A stretch of 28,592 bases of DNA from Planctomycetota bacterium (GTDB lineage: Bacteria; Planctomycetota; Planctomycetia; Pirellulales; Pirellulaceae): contig JAPLNJ010001162.1 of NCBI GenBank assembly GCA_026692885.1, positions 1 to 28,592 of the forward strand, in the 5' to 3' direction. Under the pieces are notes generated by a model. The model searched no databases and had not been told where the DNA came from. It worked only from the letters and a program-made list of their open reading frames with translations. Numbering within the stretch: the stretch's first letter is position 1; every line of letters begins with the position of its first letter. Made by a program: the position numbers and the translations under genes. This document shows, piece by piece, positions 14,377 through 21,177 of this stretch.

Positions 14377-16953
14377 ATGTCCCCTTCGGATAACCCCGGC
14401 GAGGGTTCTGCGCGCAGCCGACGGCTGCGTACGTCTCAAGTGATCATCGTCAGCAGTGTGATGTTCACTTTCATTTCCTACTGGCGAACCGCCGCCATCG
14501 TGCTGTCGGACCTGGGCAGTACAGCCTATTACATCGGCGGGATTGTTGAACAGGCGATCGGTCCGGCGGCTCCCTGGTTCATCCTGGCGGTGATGGTGTT
14601 CAGCTACGCCGTACGGGCCGTGTACATCGAGAGCGTCTCGTTGTTCGTCCGGGGCGGCGTCTACCGGGTGACGCGAGAAGCCTTGGGCGGCTTCGCGGCG
14701 AAGATCTCGGTGTCGGCGCTGTTGTTCGACTACGTGCTCACGGGCCCGATCAGCAGCGTGTCGGCCGGACAATACATCATGGGCTTGCTCGCCGAACTCA
14801 GCGGTGGCCACATTCCGCCGGGAGTCCGCAACTGGGGCGCGGTGTTGATTGCCGTGGGAGTCACCGTCTACTTCTATCGGCAGAATCTGGTGGGAATTCA
14901 CGAGTCCAGCGATAAGGCCATGAAGATCATGATCGCCACGACGGTGATGGCAGTGGTGGTGCTCGGCTGGGGGGCGGCCACGTTGGTCATCGACGGTCCC
15001 CGGAATGCGGTGCCTTGGCTGCCGGATCTAACGCCGAAGATGAATTTCGCGCTGGGGCACGAAGAAAGTCCGCTGGGATTTCTTCGTGGCACGGCCTGGG
15101 GCGATAGTCTCGAGGCCCTCCACGGCAGCCAGTTCCTGAGCCTGCTGGGCGTCTTTGGCATTCTGGTGGCCTTTGGGCATTCGATTTTGGCCATGAGTGG
15201 CGAGGAGACTCTGGCCCAGGTGTACCGCGAGGTGGAGTCGCCCAAGCTCAAGAACTTCAAAAAAGCGGCCTTCATCGTTTTTCTCTACAGCTTGATCTTT
15301 ACGGCGGGTATCAGTTTCCTGGCCGTGCTGATCATCCCGGACGACGTCCGCATGTCCCATTACGCCGACAATCTGATCGGCGGGCTGGCGATGAGCTTTG
15401 TGGGACCGCACTGGGTCCGACTGATCCTCAACGCGTTCGTGGTCGTGGTCGGGTTCCTGATTCTTTCGGGAGCCGTGAACACGGCCATCATCGGTTCCAA
15501 CGGGGTGCTCAATCGTGTGGCCGAAGACGGCGTAGTGCCCGCCTGGCTGCAACGGCCTCATCCCCGGTATGGCACCACCTACCGCATCCTGGGACTGATC
15601 TTACTCCTGCAACTGGCCACGCTGCTGGTCAGCGGCGGCGACGTGCTCGTGTTGGGCGAGGCCTATGCGTTCGGGGTGGTCTGGAGCTTTGTCTTCATGA
15701 CCGCTTCCATGCTCATCCTGCGTTTCAAGAACCGCCAACCCCGCGAGTTCTCCGTCCCGCTGAACATCCGCCTCGGCCGCTGGGAACTGCCGCTCGGACT
15801 GGGGTTGGTCTTTCTGGTTCTGCTCCTGTCCGCGCTGGCGAATTTGTTGACCAAGGACACTGCGACCAAGTGGGGCGTAGGCTTTACCGCCGCATTCCTG
15901 GTCGTCTTCGCGGTTACCGAATGGATCAATCTGCGGCGTCGGCGAGGCGCGGCGCACGCGCACGTCGAACAGTTCAACCGGGAGAGTACCGCCCAGGTCT
16001 CGCTCGAAGTCCTGGGCCTAGACAAACCCTACCGCAAGCTGGTCGCGATTCGTTCCCCGCACAGCATGTACATGCTGGAAAAGGCGCTGGCCGAAACCGA
16101 TCCGCAAACGACGGAACTGGTGGTGATGACCGCCAAGTTGACGCTGGCCGACGAGACTCCCGGCCAGGATATCCCGGTGTTGAGCGACTATGAGCAGCAG
16201 CTGATGACCGCCGTGGTCCAGCGCGCGGAACTGGCGGGCAAAGAGGTCAAGCCCTTGATCGTGCCCACGAACAATCCGCTGCACGCGGTGCTGCGCACGG
16301 CCACCGACTTGGGGGCCCAGGAGGTCGTGCTGGGCGCGTCCAACAAGTTCACGGCCGAAGATCAGATCGATCAGGTGTCACTCTATTGGGTGAGCCTGCA
16401 CGGAGGCGCCCCGGCGCCGTTGACGGTCCGTATTGTCAGCCGCAACCGCGACCTCTACTTCGACCTGTCCGGTGGCAACCGCATCCCGAAGATCAGTGAG
16501 CGCCGCGCGCGCAACGTGGCAGAACTGAGGGCCGCCGGGGTCGGCGCCGATCGGGTGCTGTTCGTACACGACGGCAGCCCCGCCGGGCACGACCTGTTCC
16601 TGGCCCTGCTGACCGCCCTCGATCCGGACGTCCAGCTGACCGTGGTTCGCCACGAGGCGCCGGCCGAGGGTGTGGCACCGGAGCACGACCGCATTGCGGA
16701 GGATCACGCACGGGCTCAGCAGCTCAAGCGAGACATGGATCTGCTGACGCTGACGGGTCCCTGGGGGCCGGCCATCGTGGAAGCGGCTCGGGCCGGCAAC
16801 CACGACCTGATCGTACTACCGTTGGACCGCGAAGCATCGGCTGCGGCCGATGCGCTCCGAGAGCCCTGGGTCGAATACATTCTGAGCCATGCGGCGAGTT
16901 TCGTTCTGTTTGCGGTGGCCCCGTCAATTCCCGCCTTGACGGAGGACCAGTGA
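14377..16953 (+). CDS. APC-superfamily permease with C-terminal Usp-like domains
   Basis: An 858-aa membrane protein. About twelve helices span residues 20-510, with typical APC sequences (VLSDLGSTAYYIGGI, GGVYRVTREALGG, LLFDYVLTGPISS and GSNGVLNRVAEDGVVPAWLQ). The soluble C-terminus (about 545-858) contains two Usp-like folds: one around KLVAIRSPHSMYMLEKALAE, one around RVLFVHDGSPAGHDLFLALL. I choose ATG 14377 (MSPSDNP); the frame is open to a TTG at 14221, but that part overlaps a repeat hairpin. Substrate unknown. The neighbourhood of the kdp regulators and the APC fold of the K+ importer KimA make K+ a reasonable guess; an amino acid is the conventional alternative. A Usp domain also occurs in the KdpD-like protein just upstream. 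Confidence 0.85.
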   Translation: MSPSDNPGEGSARSRRLRTSQVIIVSSVMFTFISYWRTAAIVLSDLGSTAYYIGGIVEQAIGPAAPWFILAVMVFSYAVRAVYIESVSLFVRGGVYRVTREALGGFAAKISVSALLFDYVLTGPISSVSAGQYIMGLLAELSGGHIPPGVRNWGAVLIAVGVTVYFYRQNLVGIHESSDKAMKIMIATTVMAVVVLGWGAATLVIDGPRNAVPWLPDLTPKMNFALGHEESPLGFLRGTAWGDSLEALHGSQFLSLLGVFGILVAFGHSILAMSGEETLAQVYREVESPKLKNFKKAAFIVFLYSLIFTAGISFLAVLIIPDDVRMSHYADNLIGGLAMSFVGPHWVRLILNAFVVVVGFLILSGAVNTAIIGSNGVLNRVAEDGVVPAWLQRPHPRYGTTYRILGLILLLQLATLLVSGGDVLVLGEAYAFGVVWSFVFMTASMLILRFKNRQPREFSVPLNIRLGRWELPLGLGLVFLVLLLSALANLLTKDTATKWGVGFTAAFLVVFAVTEWINLRRRRGAAHAHVEQFNRESTAQVSLEVLGLDKPYRKLVAIRSPHSMYMLEKALAETDPQTTELVVMTAKLTLADETPGQDIPVLSDYEQQLMTAVVQRAELAGKEVKPLIVPTNNPLHAVLRTATDLGAQEVVLGASNKFTAEDQIDQVSLYWVSLHGGAPAPLTVRIVSRNRDLYFDLSGGNRIPKISERRARNVAELRAAGVGADRVLFVHDGSPAGHDLFLALLTALDPDVQLTVVRHEAPAEGVAPEHDRIAEDHARAQQLKRDMDLLTLTGPWGPAIVEAARAGNHDLIVLPLDREASAAADALREPWVEYILSHAASFVLFAVAPSIPALTEDQ

Positions 16954-17032
16954 GCGCCTCGTCGGGGCATGAACTCGCGTCAACATGCGGAGCAGGCCAT
17001 CCGGTTCCGTGCGCGTCTCGCGCAGAACTGTA

Positions 17033-17054
17033 GCATGGCTCTCCAGAGCCGTGC
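17033..17054. repeat. Hairpin after the permease gene
   Basis: GCATGGCTCT pairs with AGAGCCGTGC across a CC loop, with one G-T wobble. It lies 80 nt after the permease stop. There is no U-tract, so termination is uncertain; it may be a structured intergenic repeat. Confidence 0.45.
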
Positions 17055-17130
17055 AGTTCGTCACGACATCACCGGCAAATCTCGCACGAGATAGTAAGGG
17101 CCCAGAATCGGCGCTGAATTCTGGCGAAGT

Positions 17131-17219
17131 CAGCTAGCAACGCCCACGAAATAACTTCCCCGTTTGTTCTGGGGGTGTCGCGAATACCGGCCGCAACTGG
17201 TGAATGCCCCCGGCTTGTT
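17131..17219 (-). repeat. Dispersed repeat, copy C (both motifs)
   Basis: On the minus strand ACAAGCCGGGGGCATTCACC (within 17185-17219) is followed by GGGAAGTTATTTCGTGGGCG (end of 17131-17160). The pair matches 141-175 plus 352-376, and the second motif matches 1096-1125 at 27 of 30 positions. It lies next to the ISAzo13 relic and may mark an end of that element. Confidence 0.6.
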
Positions 17220-17445
17220 CGGGGGATACTTCCGTTTCTTGCTACCCACACGCGGATCCCATTCCCGCCTTCCTCCAAGGCATCCGTCGCTACTTTTGTG
17301 CGACGCGTTGGTCGGCGAGGTGGAAGTCCAGCGCGAGGGAGTCGCCGGCATGCACGTGGACCACCTGCGTGTCGCTCAGACGCTGGCCGGACGGAGCTAC
17401 ATGCCCCTGTGTTTCTGGTCCTTGGACAGTAGCTGGTTGGACTCG

Positions 17446-18056
17446 CTATCGATCGTATTGCAGGGCGTGCCGTTCGTCCAGAGAATCCGTACCACATCGG
17501 CGTGCGAGTAAGCACCCAAGCCAATCCCGCTGTTCGGCAAGATATTCGAACTGCCCGTTGCGGAAGGCGTAGTGGCAAGTCGCCTCCTCCTTGCGGGCCT
17601 GTCGGACTCCAAGCTTCAAATCTTCCAGCAACATTCTTCTAACGGTATCCTCGCAAACCGAAAAACCTGTTTGCAGCAACTCCTCAGAAATCTCTCGCGG
17701 CGAACGATTGGTCCAACGAATACCCTCCCGGACTGGAGAGCCTGCCGTGTGGTTTGCAACCACCGATTTCAAAGCATCCTTCAACCCGGGCTGAACGGTG
17801 CTAGCTTTCTTGCGACCGCCCCTTCTTTCCGGACTCGGCCAGTCGCCTCGTCCGTGGGCAACTCCTGTACGTCGCTGTACCCTTGGCGGATCGTATCCGG
17901 ATCGCAAACGAACAACTCCGCGATATACTGCGCGCCTCCATGCCCCAGCTTTTCGGCCTCGACGGCCGCATAACGACGACGGTCCTTTTCCGACAGCGAA
18001 TTGTAGAAAGACTTCATGTGGTGTTCGACTTGTCGGGGATACGGCGCCATGAATAT
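17446..18056 (-). pseudogene. ISAzo13-family transposase remnant, frameshifted and truncated
   Basis: The minus strand reads SLSEKDRRRYAAVEAEKLGH, then QYIAELFVCDPDTIRQG, which is the N-terminus of ISAzo13 ('Rhodopirellula') transposases. Near 17815-17840 the frame changes and continues RRGGRKKASTVQPGLKDAL, then REGIRWTNRSPREISEELL and GQFEYLAEQRDWLG before running out near 17510; a stop follows at 17446. The expected DDE core (usually beginning VISIDTKKKE) and C-terminal half are missing, and 17220-17445 has no recognisable continuation. It carries at least one frameshift and a large deletion, so it is inactive. Confidence 0.75.
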
Positions 18057-18064
18057 GCACCCAC

Positions 18065-18226
18065 TCAATCACGTTCATCATAGTCGTCCGCACGGGCCTT
18101 GCGCCAACCCTCGTCCCACGCGAGACGGTTCTCGGCTTCCGTGTCTGGATCGAACGGGTTGTCGCTCTCGTCAACGCCCTCCCAATAGGCATCGTAACCC
18201 AGGGCATTGGCATCATTCTCGTTCAT
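18065..18226 (-). CDS. 53-aa RMF/CrpP-like small protein
   Basis: The short protein contains GYDAYWEGVDESDNPFD followed by ENRLAWDEGWRKA. The spacing G-x2-A-x2-(E/D)-G ... NP(F/Y) ... W-x2-G-(W/F)-x2-(A/G) is that of the ribosome modulation factor / CrpP group, small proteins that bind the ribosome in stationary phase or were first described in plasmid quinolone resistance. AAGGGG lies about 8 nt before the ATG. It is intact between two decayed genes. Assignment is by motif only; function is uncertain and it could be an unrelated phage or island protein. Confidence 0.6.
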   Translation of the reverse strand: MNENDANALGYDAYWEGVDESDNPFDPDTEAENRLAWDEGWRKARADDYDERD

Positions 18227-18306
18227 CGATTAGCCCCTTCGTTCCGCTATGTCCATGACTCGTCTACGGATTTATTTTCGCCATGCGCTGGGCGACGGTT
18301 CGGCAA

Positions 18307-19230
18307 TCACCCGCCTCCTCGCCTTTTTCTGATTATTCGCCGTGCCGCCGCCCGTGTATCGTCGTCGCCGTCCCACGCACATTCGGCCAATTGGAACTTG
18401 GACAGTGCGTCCCACTTCACGAGCCTGCTAAAGGCACCGTTTCGGCAGAATGAGCAGGGATTGTACTCGTAGACCCACTTGGCAAGCTCCACATCCCTTG
18501 GCTGACGGTCGGTAATCATCATCAACTTGGTAGCCATCCCGTGCAGCACATTGGGCGGTCCTGCCTTCGGAAGTGCGGCTACGATTCGCGGGATGTCCTT
18601 GGACTTGTGGTTCACGTACAGAAGTTCGATGCCGTCTTTCCGCAGGGCTAAATCCTGTTCTTCCAGCAATCGTAGCCCCAGTTCTCGAACGGCTTTGGCC
18701 TTGACCTGTGCTAAGGCGGTACATGAAGGAACCCGCTCAAGCCATCAAGCATCATGATCTGCGGCCCACCAATGTCGGGGTCGTAGAGTTGCTCGCCAAA
18801 CTTCTCGTAGATGATCTGGTAAGCCTCCTTGCTTCCCTCATCCGCGTAGATGTGAGCCAAGACCATCAGTTGGCAGCAATCCCAGTAGGGGACGGCCTCA
18901 GGGGTGGCGTTCTTCAACTTCGCCAGGATCGGCTCACGGGAGTCTTCGACGTGGCCAGTCCGTTTCAGGAGCTTGAACAGCCACCAGCCGCGAATGCCTT
19001 CCATCTGGGGATCATGCACGCGGTTGTGCAGACAGGCATCAAGAATGTCGTCTTCAAGCCCGTCCGTCCCAAACCGACGAACGTGAAGCATTGCCCGCCC
19101 GAATCCCTTGCAGAGGGCATCGCGGAATTGCTCGCGGGACAGCGGTAATGGACGCCACCCGCTTCATCGCCTCGGCACGCGATACGCCAGCCTGCTGTAG
19201 GTGACGAATGGCCTTCCTCGTTGTGGCGAA
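18307..19230 (-). pseudogene. Frameshifted gene for a HEAT-like repeat protein of unknown function
   Basis: Three frames on the minus strand join into one protein. KAIRHLQQAGVSRAEAMKRV comes first (near 19215-19160), then LSREQFRDALCKGFGRAM through EPILAKLKNATPEAVPYWDC to GPQIMMLDGLSGFLHV (about 19140-18715), then TALAQVKAKAVRELGLRLLE through DGIELLYVNHKSKDIPRIVA to a stop at 18307. Frame changes occur near 19140 and 18715. Paired amphipathic helices suggest an alpha-helical repeat (HEAT-like) fold. I recognise no family. Two independent frameshifts indicate a pseudogene; sequencing error is a possible alternative. Confidence 0.5.
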
Positions 19231-19505
19231 TTGCCGCCCAAAGGGATTTAACGTGGGACAACGGTTCCCTGGTCAGATTTTCGGGGATGTTTTTCGTGTT
19301 CAGGACAGTGCCAGCCGTTTCCCCGTACTTACACCCCGTCAGTTCAAATCATGCCGTAGGACACCATGCCGCCCAAATGCCAACCAAGCAGGCCGACAAT
19401 CCACATCGCGGCAACACACGAGGGACCGCGTGCCGAGAGGCAGCTTGGTGACCGCTTTTCCGTGTCAAGAATGGTACGAGTGACCACTACCACCAGTGGG
19501 ATTTC

Positions 19506-19538
19506 TTGGGCGAATTCTTGGGCGAATTTGGGCGAATT
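19506..19538. repeat. Three tandem TTGGGCGAATT units
   Basis: TTGGGCGAATT starts at 19506, 19518 and 19528, so with spacings of 12 and 10 nt. It may be a short protein-binding array or simple sequence slippage. The surrounding 19231-19791 region has no gene. Confidence 0.5.
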
Positions 19539-19562
19539 TCGGTTTTCTTGTTTTGGCGTAAC

Positions 19563-19579
19563 GTGTTTCCTGCAAACAC
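19563..19579. repeat. Short hairpin before the RNA-gene-like end
   Basis: GTGTTT (19563-19568) pairs with AAACAC (19574-19579) around CCTGC. It lies just before the RNA-gene-like 3' sequence and could be part of the same relic. Confidence 0.35.
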
Positions 19580-19594
19580 CTTACAGAATCGAAA

Positions 19595-19617
19595 GTTCCA
19601 TCCCGCTCGTCTCCACT
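19595..19617 (+). other. Possible attachment-site core: tmRNA/tRNA 3'-end-like sequence
   Basis: GTTCCATCCCGCTCGTCTCC followed by ACT resembles the T-loop plus acceptor end of a tmRNA (usual form TTC-RAN-YCC then CGCC-GTCTCCACC). No matching 5' half, T-stem partner or tag reading frame is found upstream, so it is not an intact RNA gene. A detached 3' end followed by a terminator is what remains after an element integrates into such a gene. The call is tentative. Confidence 0.3.
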
Positions 19618-19624
19618 CAACTAA

Positions 19625-19665
19625 ACCTTACGCAGTAACGACTTGCGTAAGGTCTTTCTTTTTCT
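19625..19665 (+). terminator. Rho-independent terminator
   Basis: ACCTTACGCA (19625-19634) pairs perfectly with TGCGTAAGGT (19644-19653) over a 9-nt loop and is followed by CTTTCTTTTTCTT. It is a strong terminator for plus-strand transcription, yet there is no gene just upstream other than the RNA-gene-like 3' end at 19595-19617. Confidence 0.75.
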
Positions 19666-19668
19666 TGC

Positions 19669-19739
19669 GGGTACAATCCAAGAAGAAGATTCCGCGGTCA
19701 TAGTCGGCGGGTACAAACGAGATTTGTACCCCTGTACCC
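19669..19739. promoter_or_regulatory. Cluster of four GGGTACAA sites
   Basis: GGGTACAA occurs at 19669-19676 and 19709-19716 (plus) and as its complement at 19724-19731, with a one-mismatch complement at 19732-19739. The middle pair forms a perfect palindrome of 9-bp arms (19709-19717 and 19723-19731) around 5 nt. This suggests an operator or arm-type recombinase sites. Confidence 0.5.
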
Positions 19740-19791
19740 CCTTTTCCAGTGATGGTCAATTCATCCTGTTACCGACAGCTTATAATCCTAC

Positions 19792-20067
19792 ATGCTGCTC
19801 GGCCTGCTCATCGGCGTGGTCGGCGTTTGCACGGGAGGTCCCGCCCGTATCCGTGGCCGCGTCATCGAGTTCTACGGCGGCGGCGTGAAGTGGCTCCTGT
19901 TTCGGTTTCCCGATGGGCAGTTCACGCTGGCGTTCACCTTAGTAGTTGCTGAAGAGGAACCGGCTGGCGTCACCAGTGCCCTATGGTCGCCCTGGCGATT
20001 CTTGGATGGCATTCTGGGGGTGGCGGGTGCATTGGGTCGGCAGAGTGGTCTGCTGGCGGGCGATTAG
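19792..20067 (+). pseudogene. N-terminal fragment of a small membrane protein
   Basis: The reading begins MLLGLLIGVVGVCTGGPARI and contains GRVIEFYGGGVKWLLFRFPDG. This start resembles a planctomycete protein of about 130-150 aa with a hydrophobic N-terminus, GRVIEFYGG, and a later HExxH-like segment (I recall ...DHELVHVRQYERWGP). Here only 91 codons remain and the conserved C-terminal part is absent; the residues after about 60 look unrelated. TATAAT lies at 19781-19786, a few nt before the ATG, too close for a normal leader. It is likely a truncated gene; a real short protein is possible. Confidence 0.35.
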
Positions 20068-20100
20068 GACATTTTGTCCGATTTCGGGATTGTCCTCGGA

Positions 20101-20120
20101 TTCCACGGACGTCCGTGGAA
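20101..20120. promoter_or_regulatory. Perfect 20-bp palindrome upstream of the TPR gene
   Basis: TTCCACGGAC joined directly to GTCCGTGGAA is fully self-complementary with no loop. It ends 110 bp before the TPR gene start. A gapless palindrome of this length suits a dimeric repressor operator better than an RNA hairpin. Regulator unknown. Confidence 0.5.
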
Positions 20121-20230
20121 AGGTTACCTTTGGCCAAGGCCATTTCGGTCGCGCGCTGAAAGGCCGCTTACATCCGCACGGACTATCGCACAATAATGCT
20201 ACGCAGACCTTGGCCCATTTGGAGGTGACC

Positions 20231-21079
20231 ATGCGGAATTCAGGAGAATGGCGATTGACGTTGGTGGCACTGACTCTGGGCCTGAGTTCCGCCTTCGCGG
20301 CGGATGCCCCCGGACCGTTGGTTCACGCCGAGGCACGATACCGGGAAGCGAAGTACGACGAGGCGGTGCAATTGGCGACCGCAGCGATCCAACAGGATGC
20401 GGAATTGACCGCTGCGTACCGTCTCCGGGCTGCGGCCTACGAACAACTGGGCAAGCTCGACTTGGCGATCGCCGATCTGACCCAAGTTGTCACCCGTCAT
20501 GCCGAGGAGGCGGATGTTGTTCAGCATCGCGGAGAACTGCACTTCGAAGCCGGACACATCGTTCGATCGATTGAGGATTTCGATTGTTACTTGAAGGCCC
20601 GACCTGACCAAGAGCCGTATCATTGGCAGCGTGGGATCAGTTACTACTACGCGGGCGAATACGCTAAGGGCACGCGGCAATTTGAGATCCACAAGACCGT
20701 GAATCCGCAGGACGTCGAGAATGCCGTCTGGCACTACCTCTGCAAGGCCCGCCTGGAAGGCGTCGAGCGAGCCCGCACCGCACTGATCGAAATCGACCGG
20801 GACGGCCGCCCGTGGGCCTTGCCGGTCTACCGCATGTTCCAGGGGCGGCGGACGCCCGAGGAAGTGCTCAAACAAGCAGAGCAAGAGAGCCGCTCCGAGG
20901 CGATGCGTAAGGACAGTCTCTTCTACTCGCACCTCTACGTCGGCTTGTTCCATGAAGCAGCCAGTGCAAAGGAGTTGGCGCGCAAGCATATCGAGACCGC
21001 CGCCACGCAATATCCCTCCCCGCACTACATGGGGGCCGTGGCCCGCGTTCACCTGCAGCGTCTGAAGACGACGCGCTGA
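20231..21079 (+). CDS. Exported tetratricopeptide-repeat protein
   Basis: 282 aa with a signal peptide (MRNSGEWRLTLVALTLGLSS, probable cut after AFA). GGAGG 5 nt before the ATG fixes the start. Several TPR-like helix pairs follow: AEARYREAKYDEAVQLATAA, AYRLRAAAYEQLGKLDLAIA, RGELHFEAGHIVRSIEDFDC, RGISYYYAGEYAKGTRQFEI. The second half (VNPQDVENAVWHYLCKARLE, then LFYSHLYVGLFHEAAS) resembles NlpI-type TPR proteins. TPR modules bind other proteins; the partner is unknown. There is no obvious operon partner: the next gene is convergent. Confidence 0.8.
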   Translation: MRNSGEWRLTLVALTLGLSSAFAADAPGPLVHAEARYREAKYDEAVQLATAAIQQDAELTAAYRLRAAAYEQLGKLDLAIADLTQVVTRHAEEADVVQHRGELHFEAGHIVRSIEDFDCYLKARPDQEPYHWQRGISYYYAGEYAKGTRQFEIHKTVNPQDVENAVWHYLCKARLEGVERARTALIEIDRDGRPWALPVYRMFQGRRTPEEVLKQAEQESRSEAMRKDSLFYSHLYVGLFHEAASAKELARKHIETAATQYPSPHYMGAVARVHLQRLKTTR

Positions 21080-21177
21080 CATCCTTCATGCACACTGGGT
21101 CTATCGCGGTGCCGGTCATTCGCAGGTGGCCTTGTTCGACGTCGTGAAACTGTTCATGAGTGCCCCAGCAGGCCAAG

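Noticed and set aside
17164..17578. Overlapping open frames on both strands next to the ISAzo13 relic
   Set aside because: They include repeat DNA and show no family or start signal; none continues the transposase core.
19506..19538. CRISPR-like array of TTGGGCGAATT units
   Set aside because: Units are 11 nt with 10-12 nt period and no spacers.
19200..19620. A complete tmRNA ending at 19617
   Set aside because: No 5' half with the acceptor partner or the GGATTCGAC-like segment, no T-stem pairing, and no tag reading frame was found.
19946..20230. In-frame upstream extension of the TPR gene
   Set aside because: It runs through the palindrome at 20101-20120; GGAGG and a signal peptide mark 20231 as the start.
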